From assembly GCF_015163075.1 (NCBI RefSeq), contig NZ_JADDXU010000004.1:434001-498000 (forward strand): a stretch of 64,000 nt of DNA, given 5' to 3'. The stretch comes from Streptomyces justiciae. GTDB lineage: Bacteria > Actinomycetota > Actinomycetes > Streptomycetales > Streptomycetaceae. Each line of letters begins with the position of its first letter. Position 1 is the first letter of the stretch. The notes beneath the pieces were generated by a model. That model ran no database searches. It worked only from the letters and a program-made list of their open reading frames with translations, and was not told where the DNA came from. Both the position numbers and the translations under genes were made by a program. Positions 1 through 8,207 of the stretch are shown here, in pieces.

Positions 1-63
1 AGCATCCTGTGGTGGGCCGGGCTCCTTACCAATGACCGCCAGCGCACAGACCCGAGGAGAGCA

Positions 64-1002
64 GTGACCCGTTGGTCCGCCGCCCTGACCCAGGCCGGCA
101 TCACCGACCCGCAGCTGCGGCGTTCCTACGACGCCCAGCGCAGGCTCGTGCGGCGCAACCGCCGTGAGGAGTATCTGGCGGTGAGGCTCCTGCTCCCGGC
201 CCGGATCCACCCGGGTGTCATCGCGGCGGTCGCCTTCATGGACGAGACCGACAGACGCATCGACTCCGGCGACATCCGCACGCGACAGGACGCGCTCCGC
301 ACCTGGGACCGACAGGCGACGGAAGCCCTGGTCGGCGAACCCACCGAGAACGAAACCCTCCGGGCCTTGGCGGACACGACACGACGCCACCCGGTCCTGG
401 GCACGCAGGTACGGCACTTCCTGGACGGTGCACCGGTAGAAGCCAGCTGGTCCGGCTTCGCGACCGACGCGGACTTCCAGGACTACGTCGACCGCTACTC
501 CCTGCCGGCCTTGATGCTGACGGCCTCACTCATCGGCCCGGAACCGGGCACCGAGCACTACGAAAGGTTCCTCCACGGATGCCGTCGCCTCATCGAGGCG
601 ATGCAACGGACCGACTTCCTGGCCGACCTCGCCGAGGACGTCGACCAAGGCCGCGTCGGCATCCCCAAGGACGAACTGGACCGACATGGGCTGGACTTCG
701 ACAGCCTCCGCGACAGACCAGGGGCCTGCGCACCGGCACTGGCCCGCCTCGTGGACGAACAGGCGGCGAGCGCGGACGCCGTGCTCTCGGACTGCCGACA
801 CCTGCCCGAACTGGTCGTCCCGCCGTACCGGCCGTTCCTGAGCACCCTGATCTCGGTCCAGACATTGCGCCTTGACGCCGTGAAACGCAACCACACCACC
901 ATCCTCCGAACCGGGGCAAGCCCAGCGACGTCGGCGGCACTGCGCGTTCTGTGGCGGGGGTATCGCGAGACACGGACCCGACAACACCGGCCGACAGGAT
1001 GA
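64..1002 (+). CDS. Squalene/phytoene synthase-like protein
   Basis: A 312-residue protein of the squalene/phytoene synthase fold, the enzymes that condense two prenyl diphosphates head to head. The first Asp-rich motif is DETD at residues 60-63. The second is spread over residues 184-194 (DFLADLAEDVD), followed by GRVGIPKDEL as in bacterial squalene synthases (usual RDxxEDxxxGRxYLP pattern). The Arg normally before the second motif is replaced by Ala-Asp, so catalytic competence is uncertain. The GTG start is preceded by GAGGAG. No other terpenoid or hopanoid gene is adjacent, so the substrate cannot be named. Family assignment is good; activity is inferred only. Confidence 0.72.
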   Translation: MTRWSAALTQAGITDPQLRRSYDAQRRLVRRNRREEYLAVRLLLPARIHPGVIAAVAFMDETDRRIDSGDIRTRQDALRTWDRQATEALVGEPTENETLRALADTTRRHPVLGTQVRHFLDGAPVEASWSGFATDADFQDYVDRYSLPALMLTASLIGPEPGTEHYERFLHGCRRLIEAMQRTDFLADLAEDVDQGRVGIPKDELDRHGLDFDSLRDRPGACAPALARLVDEQAASADAVLSDCRHLPELVVPPYRPFLSTLISVQTLRLDAVKRNHTTILRTGASPATSAALRVLWRGYRETRTRQHRPTG

Positions 1003-1213
1003 GGTGGCTCATTCCTCGCGTTGCATGACGAGAGAGCTGAGACCGTCGCCCTGCTGGATCAGCACCTGCCGTGCCAGCGGGAACCGTGGAGCCTGGACGG
1101 CAGCTCTACATAGAGAGGGACGACGAAGAATCCGGGGAGGGAACGCCACCGCGGAGTGTGCCATCGCCGGCCTGAGGAATGATCTCGCTCAGAGGAAGCC
1201 GCACTCTGTGGCG

Positions 1214-1672
1214 TCAGTGGTGCCAAGCCCGTCCGCCCGTGTTGTGGATGAAGCGTTGCAGCACCTTCAGGGTGGTGAGGTATTCCTCGTCGGAGATGTC
1301 TGCGTGCCGTTCTGTCCAGAGTTCGTCCTGGAGGGCGGCGGCCTTGTCGTAGAACGCCCTGCCCTGAATCGTGAGGGTCAGGTGTCCCTCCGTGTCCTCG
1401 GTGATCCAGCCCTGGGTGATGGTCGTGTCGATCTCCGACTCCATGGTTTCCGGGCCGGTTTCCAGGTAGTTCTGGAGGAGGCGGGACACTTCCTCACGGG
1501 TCTTGGCGGTGTCGGCTCGTGCGACCTGGGCGAGGACCCACCACTGCGGTTGGGTGGTGCCGATTTCGGCGAGGGCGGACCGGGTGCGGGTGATGACGGC
1601 CTTGTAGGCAGCCCAACTCCAGTATCCGATGGGCTGCTTGATCAGTTCGGTGTCGCTGTGTGAGTACTGCAT
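1214..1672 (-). CDS. MarR-family transcriptional regulator
   Basis: A 152-residue protein with MarR layout: an N-terminal dimerisation helix (IGYWSWAAYKAVI), a central winged helix (TQPQWWVLAQVARA, then the TREEVSRLLQ helix and the EIDTTITQGWITE wing strand) and a C-terminal dimerisation helix. It resembles Streptomyces MarR proteins whose first helix begins QPIGYWS. AGAGG lies about 8 nt before the ATG. A dyad about 58 bp upstream (1730-1746) overlaps a TTGACC -35 element, which suggests autoregulation. The ligand and other targets are unknown. It is divergent from the Rieske gene. Confidence 0.8.
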   Translation of the reverse strand: MQYSHSDTELIKQPIGYWSWAAYKAVITRTRSALAEIGTTQPQWWVLAQVARADTAKTREEVSRLLQNYLETGPETMESEIDTTITQGWITEDTEGHLTLTIQGRAFYDKAAALQDELWTERHADISDEEYLTTLKVLQRFIHNTGGRAWHH

Positions 1673-1729
1673 GGCAGGGACCTCTGCGTTGTCTGGGTTG
1701 GTTCGACGGGATCGACCGTAGAAGCTCGA

Positions 1730-1746
1730 CTTGACTTGAGGTCAAG
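1730..1746. promoter_or_regulatory. Putative MarR operator over the promoter
   Basis: CTTGACTTGAGGTCAAG is a 17-bp dyad: two 8-bp arms match at 7 of 8 positions around a central G. On the minus strand it contains TTGACC, a good -35 hexamer, with TACGGT 19 nt further on as a possible -10 for the MarR gene. A repressor bound here would block that promoter, and it also lies upstream of the Rieske gene. Binding by the adjacent MarR is inferred from position. Confidence 0.5.
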
Positions 1747-1872
1747 GGTCGTCAGTCGACGCGCCCGCTCGCGGACTCGGCGTGTCCTAGGTCCATGTGC
1801 CGAGGCCGAATGCGGCTTCGGGCGGGTTTCCGCGCGTGGTCGGGTCGCTAGCGTCGGCGTGGAGTCACGATC

Positions 1873-2223
1873 ATGCACTCGAGGAGTTCGATGCCCGCCA
1901 GCGGTTACACGTATCTCTGCAAGTTCGACGTACTGGAGCGGGACACTCCCCGGCGTTTCGAGGTGGAGGGTGTTCCCGTCAGCCTCGTTCTGGTCGAGGA
2001 CGAGGTGTTCGCGATCCACGACGTGTGCTCGCACAGTGCCGTCTCGCTCTCCGAAGGAGAGGTGGACGGATGCACGGTCGAGTGCTGGCTGCACGGCTCC
2101 CGTTTCGACCTGCGCAGCGGAAAGCCCCTCGACCCGCCGGCCTCCCGGCCCGTGCCGGTGTATCCGGTGCGGATCGAGGACGGTTGCGTGTACGTCGATG
2201 TCGCGCGGCGCGGTGAGGGATAG
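1873..2223 (+). CDS. Rieske [2Fe-2S] ferredoxin (non-haem type)
   Basis: A small 116-residue Rieske protein. Both cluster-binding boxes are intact: C52-S-H54 (VCSHSAVSLSEG) and C71-W-L-H74 (ECWLHGSRFD). The size and the absence of a catalytic domain fit the ferredoxins of ring-hydroxylating dioxygenases or the NirD-like small subunit; no oxygenase or reductase is adjacent, so its partner is unknown. Two starts are possible: ATG 1873 with GGAG 8 nt upstream, or ATG 1891 with GAGGAG 4 nt upstream. The second removes six residues without touching the domain. Confidence 0.85.
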   Translation: MHSRSSMPASGYTYLCKFDVLERDTPRRFEVEGVPVSLVLVEDEVFAIHDVCSHSAVSLSEGEVDGCTVECWLHGSRFDLRSGKPLDPPASRPVPVYPVRIEDGCVYVDVARRGEG

Positions 2224-2255
2224 GCGAGGCTCGGGTCGAGGGCCTTGGCGTTGTT

Positions 2256-2819
2256 TTAGAAGACGCGTACTGCGCTTGCCCCGCCCATGGCCTCCGCCTC
2301 GGCCGTGTGCTCTGCGGTGCGATGAACGACTACGTTGCCGAGATCCCGTGACAGGTGGGTGACGAGCGCGGCGAGGTGATCGGGCCAGTCGGCCGGGGCG
2401 GACAGCGGCGGGACGACGATCAGTTCCAGTAGATCCGCGGGATGTGTCGCCGTTCCCTCGGCAACGGCGCCTTGGAGAGCGAGGTAGGCGGGTGCCGGGT
2501 GGAGACGCGCCTGTGCCTCCTCGCGGACCATGTCGGCGACGGCGTCGCGCAGGTCTGCCAGCCGGCGCAGGGCATCCCAGGCGACATGGCCGGGGACGAG
2601 TTGTACGGCGTCCCCCTTGCGCCTGGGCTCGGTGAGGCCGAGCAGACCGAGGCGGAAGAGCGCCGCCTCCAGCTGCGTCGACGTCACCGCCGCTCTCCTG
2701 GACAGCTCGTCGAGCGGCAGCGGCTCGGCCGCGTCGGCGCTGTGATGGTCCACGAGTGCGGTGAGGAGCCGGCCCGAGGTGCCGGGGAACAGGGCGGAGA
2801 GCGGCGTTTCGAAGTTCAT
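2256..2819 (-). CDS. Winged-helix protein, function unknown
   Basis: A 187-residue protein starting MNFETPLSALFPG. Residues about 12-70 look like a winged-helix domain (LLTALVDHH, then LPLDELSRRAAVTSTQLEAALFRLGLLGLTEPRRKGDAVQ). The C-terminal half ends with a stretch recalling small nucleotidyltransferase-linked DNA-binding proteins (DLLELIVVPPLSAPADW). The reading frame stays open further upstream, but that part is low-complexity and overlaps the next gene, so ATG 2819 is chosen. It lies 104 bp downstream of the unknown gene on the same strand and may share its transcript. Confidence 0.6.
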   Translation of the reverse strand: MNFETPLSALFPGTSGRLLTALVDHHSADAAEPLPLDELSRRAAVTSTQLEAALFRLGLLGLTEPRRKGDAVQLVPGHVAWDALRRLADLRDAVADMVREEAQARLHPAPAYLALQGAVAEGTATHPADLLELIVVPPLSAPADWPDHLAALVTHLSRDLGNVVVHRTAEHTAEAEAMGGASAVRVF

Positions 2820-2923
2820 GGTGCGTCCTGGACGGGGTTCTCGCCGGCTTCGCAGGCGGGTGGCATCGACGACGAAGCCGACGAGAGTCTTGGGGGCGGC
2901 AGTGCCGCCTTGTGGCAAGGCGG

Positions 2924-3400
2924 TCAGGCTTCGGAGGGCCATTCCTCCATGAGCGCGATGTCCGCCTCGTGGAACTCCGCGAGTACGTCGAGGAACCCGC
3001 TCCTGCCCCACAGCGCCAGGCCGAGAACGGCGACGCCCACGGCCGTGATGTGCACGGCTCCGACGAGGTCCTCACACGACGCCGCGCGCATCGCCGACTG
3101 GTCCCCGCGGGCCCACGCCCGCGTCGCCTCGGCGATGGCGAACTCGTAGTGCGGCGGGGCGACCGTCGCGATGGTGTCGGCCTGCCGAACGAGGTCGTCC
3201 AGCCTGAACGCCTTACCGGTCAGCTCCATGATGCTGATGGTGGAGCGCACCAGGCCGTTCAGGACGGCGTACACCTCCAGGGACATACCCGTGTCCAGGT
3301 CGTCGAGCGCCGCTTGGACCGCGGTGCTGTCGTGGTCCACATAGCCCCGGACCACGTCCATCGCGCGGTCGCGGGAGGTCTTGTGCGCTGCGTCGCTCAT
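2924..3400 (-). CDS. Hypothetical protein, helical
   Basis: A 158-residue acidic protein I do not recognise. It is mainly helical with no signal peptide; residues about 105-125 (VGAVHITAVGVAVLGLALWG) are hydrophobic but interrupted, so a membrane anchor is not certain. ATG 3400 is preferred because AGGGTG sits 6 nt upstream; an in-frame GTG at 3409 is the alternative. Codon use is like its neighbours. It may form an operon with the winged-helix gene downstream. Confidence 0.6.
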   Translation of the reverse strand: MSDAAHKTSRDRAMDVVRGYVDHDSTAVQAALDDLDTGMSLEVYAVLNGLVRSTISIMELTGKAFRLDDLVRQADTIATVAPPHYEFAIAEATRAWARGDQSAMRAASCEDLVGAVHITAVGVAVLGLALWGRSGFLDVLAEFHEADIALMEEWPSEA

Positions 3401-3568
3401 GTCGATCACCCTAGGGACACGGGGCGAGGAGCGGATCGGTCTCTCGGCGCAGAGCGTCTAGGAAGAAAGCACTAAGACCGCCCACCAGGGGTGCAACGCC
3501 GCCTGAGCCCTTTCGCGACCATGAAAATGTTTCGCCATCCGAGTCGAGCGGATGGCAGGGTGCGCCGC

Positions 3569-4144
3569 ATGGCACCCCAGTTCCAGATCCGCGCGGATTA
3601 CGACGCTGACACGATCGTGGTCTATCAGGCGTACGCACCCGCCATCGCCGACGCCGCACTGCGCGCCGGGCGCTTCGTCGCGCCGTACTCGTTCCACCGT
3701 ATGACCTGGATCAAGCCCTCGTTCTCGTGGCTGATGCACCGCAGCAACTGGGCCCGCAAACCTGGCCAGGAGCGTGTCCTCGCCGTACGGATCACCCGGC
3801 AGGGCTGGGAGGAGGCACTGTCCCGGGCCGTGCTCACGACCGCGGACCCGGCAGCCGTGGCCCAGGCGGCCGTACATGTCCAGTGGGACCCGGAACGCTC
3901 GTTGCGCGGAGCGGCACTGAACCACTACAGCATCCAGGTCGGCATCAGCCGCGAGCTGATCCGCACCTTCACCGACGAGTGGATCGTCAGTCTCACCGAT
4001 CTCACCCCCCAGGTCCGCAAGGCCGCGGCGCTGACACAGACGGGGCACGCCGCCAAAGCCCAGCGGCTGCTCCCTGGCGAGCGTCCGTACCCGCTGCCAC
4101 GGACACTGGAGAGTCGCCTTTCCCCGGGCCGGGTCAGCCCTTGA
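3569..4144 (+). CDS. DUF4291 family protein
   Basis: The 191-residue sequence matches DUF4291, a family of unknown function common in actinobacteria and fungi. Diagnostic stretches are [18 protein letters not shown] at the N-terminus, [16 protein letters not shown] at about residue 50 and [18 protein letters not shown] near residue 115. ATG 3569 gives the normal family N-terminus; the frame is open further upstream but that extension has no family character. The gene ends inside the 3' end of the broken permease on the other strand (11-bp overlap), which suggests the rearrangement at 4.1-6.2 kb reached this point. Confidence 0.8.
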   Translation: MAPQFQIRADYDADTIVVYQAYAPAIADAALRAGRFVAPYSFHRMTWIKPSFSWLMHRSNWARKPGQERVLAVRITRQGWEEALSRAVLTTADPAAVAQAAVHVQWDPERSLRGAALNHYSIQVGISRELIRTFTDEWIVSLTDLTPQVRKAAALTQTGHAAKAQRLLPGERPYPLPRTLESRLSPGRVSP

Positions 4145-4821
4145 CCGCTCCGGTCAGCACACCCGTCCTGAAGTGCTTCTGCATGAACGGGTAGACGACA
4201 AGCAGCGGCACCAGCGTCAGCACGACCACCGCCATCTGGAGCGACAGCGGCGCGGTCTCCGCGTGTGCGTTGCCGAAGCCGCTGTTGACCGAGCCCGGCA
4301 GGCCGTTGCCGCGGTTGACGTAGGTGAGCAGGACGTACTGCAGGGGCCACTTCTGGCTCTCGGTCGGCATGTAGAGCATGACGTTGAAGAAGGCGTTCCA
4401 GTAGCCGACGGCGTAGAAGAGGGTGATGACCGCGGTGACGGCGCGGGAGGTGGGCAGGACCACCGACCACGGGATGCGCCAGTCGCCAAGCCGGTGTCCG
4501 TGGGAGCGGGCGCGCGAGAGGCCGTAGGCGCACAGCACCGACACCACCATGGAGATTGCGGTGCCCACGGCGGTGATGCCCAGGCTGACCAGCACCGAGG
4601 TGCGGACGGTCGGGTCGCTCAGCATCTCCCGGTAGGCGGAGAGCGTGAGACCGTCCGGCCAGATCACCAGGCCGCCGGCGCGGTTGACGGCGGCCTGGTG
4701 GAGGGGCTGGTGACGACGATGATCTACAGGGGGACCAGGACGGCCGCGACGACCAGGACCAGCGCGGCGGTCTTGCCCGTGGTTCCGGCCGCCGACGGCT
4801 GGTCGTCCCAGACGGGACGTC
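4134..4821 (-). pseudogene. Broken sugar ABC permease (MalG type)
   Basis: The C-terminal two thirds read as a carbohydrate ABC inner-membrane permease: WPDGLTLSAYREMLSDP, several membrane helices, AVGYWNAFFNVMLYM in the place of the EAA loop region, and the typical ending [17 protein letters not shown]. The N-terminal piece (DDQPSAAGTTGKTAALVLVV, first membrane helix) lies in a different frame. They are separated by a TAG at 4724-4726, where TAC (Tyr) is expected, and by about one missing base near 4694-4712. The 5' end is cut off next to the truncated GH43 gene. No intact product is possible. The original partners (binding protein, MalF-type permease) are absent here. Confidence 0.8.
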
Positions 4822-6183
4822 CGCGACCTGGTGCACTGGACCCAGATCGGCAACGCCCTGGACCGCCCGAGCCAACTGCGCCTGCCGCTCGACTCGCGGT
4901 CCTCCGGCGGCATTTACGCACCCACCCTGCGTCACCACGCCGGCCGCTTCTGGCTGGTCGTGACGAACGTCAGCGCGGACGGCAATCTGCTGCTCACGGC
5001 CACCGACCCCGCGGGCCCCTGGTCCGACCCGGTCAAGCTGCCCGGGGTCCCCGGCATCGACCCGGACCTCGCCTGGGACGAGGACGGCACCTGCTGGTGC
5101 ACCGTCGCCGGCGTCGCCCAGGTCCGCCTCGACCCCCACACCGGGGAGACGTCCGGCCCTGTCCGCAAGGTGTGGTCGGGGTCGCCGGGCGCCAAGGCCC
5201 CGGAAGCACCGCATCTGTACCGGGTCGGCGACTACTGGTACCTCCTGATCGCCGAGGGCGGCACCGAGCGCTGCCACAGCGTGTCGATCGCCCGCGGCCG
5301 TACTCCCGACGGCCCGTTCGAGCCGTGCCCGGCCAACCCGATCCTGACCCACCGCGGCACCGAGCACCCCGTCCAGAACACCGGCCACGCGGACCTGGTC
5401 CAAGGCCCCGACGGCTCATGGTGGATGGTGCTGCTCGGCGTACGACCGGGCGGCGGCACCCCCGGCTGGCACGTCCTCGGCCGGGAGACCTTCCTCGTTC
5501 CAGTGGACTGGGTGGACGGCTGGCCGGTCGTCGGTGAACTGTCGCTGGAGGCGCCCGCACCCCCGTGGCCGCTCCAGCCCGGCCCGGCCACACCGGTCCG
5601 GGACGACTTCGACCTCACCGAACTGGCCCCGCTGTGGATCTCACTGCGTCACCGCCCGGCCGAGGATGTCACCACCAAGGAACGCCCCGGCTGGCTCACC
5701 CTCCGCGGCCGCGGGGCGTCGCCGGACGACACCGACGTGACCTTCGTCGGCCGCCGACAGCAGCATCTGTCGTGCCGGGTACGGGCGTTGACCGACGCGG
5801 GGGAGGGGCGCGGCGGTCTGACCGTCCGGCTCGACGAGCAACATCACTACGCCGTCGAGACCGCCGCCGGTGAGGTGCGCGTGATCGCCCGGATCGGCCC
5901 GCTGAGCACGGTCGTCGCGTCCGGGCCGGTACCGCCAGGACCCGTGGTCCTCAGGATCGAAGTGGCCGCCGTCGAGACCCTGCGCGACGCCCGCACCGGA
6001 CCCGACACCGTCTCGATCGGCTTCGAGGAGACGGACGGCACCTTCGCCGAACTCGCGTCGCTCGACGGCAAATACCTCTCCACGGAGGTCGCGGGCGGCT
6101 TCACGGGCCGGGTCCTCGGGATGTTCGCGGCATCCGGCTCGGTCCACTTCGACTGGTTCGACTACGAGCCGCTCGACGGGTGA
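4822..6183 (+). pseudogene. 5'-truncated GH43 beta-xylosidase/arabinosidase
   Basis: The reading frame starts abruptly at RDLVHWTQIGNALDRPSQL, which in GH43 enzymes is about 45-50 residues into the protein. The N-terminal HPDPS-type blade that carries the catalytic base Asp is missing. The rest looks intact: SGGIYAPTLRHHAGRFWL, the DPDLAWDEDG blade, the KAPEAPHLYRVGDYWYL blade with the general-acid Glu, and a C-terminal beta-sandwich from about VRDDFDLTELAPLW to the end. An internal GTG (4831) could start translation but there is no good ribosome site. The remnant (450 codons) is probably inactive. It abuts the broken permease head to head. Confidence 0.75.
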
Positions 6184-6229
6184 GAGGTGCCGTGGCGGGT
6201 GTGGGTGCGCGGCGGCCGGCCCGCACCCG

Positions 6230-7120
6230 CTAACGGCGGGCAGCCGCGAGGCTGTCGGCGAGGCGGAGCAGATCCGGGCCCAGGGCGGAGTCGGAACTCC
6301 ACACCGCTTCGAAGGAGATCTGCACCTCGCGGCCCTCGTCCATCAGCGGCCGGTGCGGCACGTCAGGAGAGGTGAGCTTGGAGCGCGGCACCATCGCCGA
6401 GCCCAGGCCCAGCTTCGTCCAGTCCTCCAGGACCTGGTAGCTGGCGGCCTCTCCCGCATAGGTGGACAGCGGCATCTCGTGGGCCTGGAAGAGCTGTGTG
6501 GTGAAGGTCGTCAGACCGCAGGTGTCCGGCACGAGGATGAACTGCTCCTTGCCGGCCTCCCCGAGCTCGAGCGGAGCAGCGTCCGACAGGTCGGGGCTGA
6601 GGACGACGATCGGCTCGACGTCGATGACCCGGTGCTCGAAACGGGGCATGGCGGCGACGGCCGGGATCAGGATGATGTCGAGTTGCCCGGCGAGCAGGGA
6701 CTCCCGCAGGTCCTGCATGTTCGCCTCGCGCAGCACGAGGTCGCGGGGCACCGGGAGATCCTGCACCTTCCCGAACGCCCGGGCGATCAGGTGGGAGCCG
6801 ATGAGGGGCGAGACGCCCATCCGGATCTTCTGCTCGCCGGGCTCGGTCAGCCGCCTGGCCTCCGCGGCCACGGCGTCGAGCGCCTCCACCGCGCGCTCGA
6901 TCAGCGGCAGCATCCGCGTCCCGAACGCCGTCTGCGTCACACCGCGCGGCGACCGGTCGAAGAGCCTGCCGCCGAGACGCTCCTCCAGCTTGGCGATGCC
7001 GTTGGACAGCGCGGGCTGGGTGACACCGTAGGCACGCGCGGCGGCACTGAACGACTTGGTCTCGGCGACGGCCTGCGCGTACCGAAGCCCTTCCGGATTG
7101 AGCCGGTCGACCATAGCCAT
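6230..7120 (-). CDS. LysR-family transcriptional regulator
   Basis: A 296-residue LysR protein. The N-terminal helix-turn-helix is at about residues 10-70 (FSAAARAYGVTQPALSNGIAKLEERLGGRLFDR split over two helices), then a linker helix and an effector-binding domain to the C-terminus (IRMGVSPLIGSHLIARAF onward). The gene lies 117 bp downstream of the SDR gene on the same strand. A 28-bp element upstream of this gene (7166-7193) has a near copy upstream of the SDR gene (8144-8173), so it probably controls itself and that enzyme. The ligand is unknown. Confidence 0.87.
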   Translation of the reverse strand: MAMVDRLNPEGLRYAQAVAETKSFSAAARAYGVTQPALSNGIAKLEERLGGRLFDRSPRGVTQTAFGTRMLPLIERAVEALDAVAAEARRLTEPGEQKIRMGVSPLIGSHLIARAFGKVQDLPVPRDLVLREANMQDLRESLLAGQLDIILIPAVAAMPRFEHRVIDVEPIVVLSPDLSDAAPLELGEAGKEQFILVPDTCGLTTFTTQLFQAHEMPLSTYAGEAASYQVLEDWTKLGLGSAMVPRSKLTSPDVPHRPLMDEGREVQISFEAVWSSDSALGPDLLRLADSLAAARR

Positions 7121-7165
7121 GCCCTATCGCTCCCTCTGCAGACGTCCCCCTACCGGTGAGGTACT

Positions 7166-7193
7166 GCTGATTCAGCATAACCACCCTCTATGG
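7166..7193. promoter_or_regulatory. Putative LysR site upstream of its own gene
   Basis: On the plus strand it begins GCTGATTCAG, continues CATAACCACCC and ends TCTATGG, 46 bp upstream of the lysR ATG. It aligns with 8144-8173 with one 2-bp gap, sharing GCTGA-TCAG, ATAA and TATGG. It contains a palindrome, TGCTGAWTCAGCA, and an ATAA/TAT pair as in LysR boxes. The pairing with the adjacent regulator is inferred. Confidence 0.5.
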
Positions 7194-7237
7194 ACCGGTC
7201 GTCCTGGCGAGGGGAGCGGGGGGGGCGTGCTCGAAGG

Positions 7238-8020
7238 TCAGTTGCGGCCGGCCATGACGCCGCCGTCGATGTCCCACACGGCGCCGGTGACCCAGTCGGT
7301 GTGGTCGGACAGGAGGAAGGCGACGGTGGCGGCGATGTCGTCCGGCGTGCCGGTGAGGCCGAGGGGGTGGAAGTCGTTGAAGCCGTCGAGGGCGGAGTCG
7401 ACGTCGGACTTCGGGATGAACTCCTCGTAGATCGGGGTGCGTACGACCGCCGGGGCGACCGCGTTGACGCGGATGCCGTGGGCGGCGAGCTCCATCGCGA
7501 GGTGCTGGGTCAGGGAGTGCAGGCCGGCCTTGGCCATCGAGTACGCCGACGAGGGCGTGGCGGCGATGGCCTGGTGCGCCCACATGGAGCCGATGTTGAC
7601 GACTGCCCCCTTGGCGCCGCGGTCGATCATGTTGCTGACGACGGTCTGGGTGATGAAGAAGAAGGCGCGGTTGATGGCCTGGTAGCGGTCGTAGTCCGCG
7701 CCCGTGTGCTCCAGGAAGGACTTGGGGGCGAACACACCCGCCGCGTTGACCAGGAGCGTCGCGTCGGAGTGGTCTCGGGTGAGCGTCTCGCGCAGGAGGT
7801 CGAGGGCCGCGGGATCGGTCAGGTCGGCCGCCAGGCCCACCGTCTTGCCGTGGGCGGCCAGGGCGGCGGCCGCCTCGTCGGCGCCTGCCTGCGAGCGGCC
7901 GGTCACCACGGCCGTACCCCCGGCGTCGAGGACGTGGCGGGCGACGGCATGACCGATGCCGCTGGTGCCGCCGATGACGATGACCTTCCGGCCGGTGAAG
8001 TCGAGGGTGGTGCTGGACAT
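7238..8020 (-). CDS. SDR-family oxidoreductase
   Basis: A 260-residue classical short-chain dehydrogenase/reductase. The cofactor loop GGTSGIG is at residues 17-23, NAAG at 92-95, catalytic Ser145 in NIGSMW and Tyr160/Lys164 in YSMAK. The [12 protein letters not shown] segment follows the active site. The basic Arg42 after strand 2 (VVTGRSQ) suggests NADP. ATG 8020 is chosen because AGGAG sits 6 nt upstream; the longer open frame has no domain. The substrate cannot be deduced. A putative LysR element lies 124-153 bp upstream. Confidence 0.85.
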   Translation of the reverse strand: MSSTTLDFTGRKVIVIGGTSGIGHAVARHVLDAGGTAVVTGRSQAGADEAAAALAAHGKTVGLAADLTDPAALDLLRETLTRDHSDATLLVNAAGVFAPKSFLEHTGADYDRYQAINRAFFFITQTVVSNMIDRGAKGAVVNIGSMWAHQAIAATPSSAYSMAKAGLHSLTQHLAMELAAHGIRVNAVAPAVVRTPIYEEFIPKSDVDSALDGFNDFHPLGLTGTPDDIAATVAFLLSDHTDWVTGAVWDIDGGVMAGRN

Positions 8021-8143
8021 GCGGGGCTCCTGTGGTGTGCCACGGTTATGCCTTGCTCGATCGGCAGGCACGGGCTGCGCGGGTGGGTTCCGCGACGTGC
8101 CTGCCAAGTTAGGCACCGCCACAGCGCGCCGGTAGAGGATCAC

Positions 8144-8173
8144 GCTGAATCAGACTATAAGCGCCGTGTATGG
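8144..8173. promoter_or_regulatory. Putative LysR site upstream of the SDR gene
   Basis: The element begins GCTGAATCAG, followed by ACTATAAGCGCC and ending GTGTATGG. It is the near copy of 7166-7193. ATA-N9-TAT inside it (ATAAGCGCCGTGTAT) fits the T-N11-A LysR box. It lies between the SDR gene and the 3' end of the LacI gene. Confidence 0.5.
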
Positions 8174-8207
8174 CCTCTCAGGAATACCCCGTTCGTCTGC
8201 CGCCCCC

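Noticed and set aside
1003..1213. A small gene between the squalene-synthase-like gene and marR
   Set aside because: The open frame on the plus strand mostly overlaps marR antisense and its 5' part has no domain or good ribosome site.
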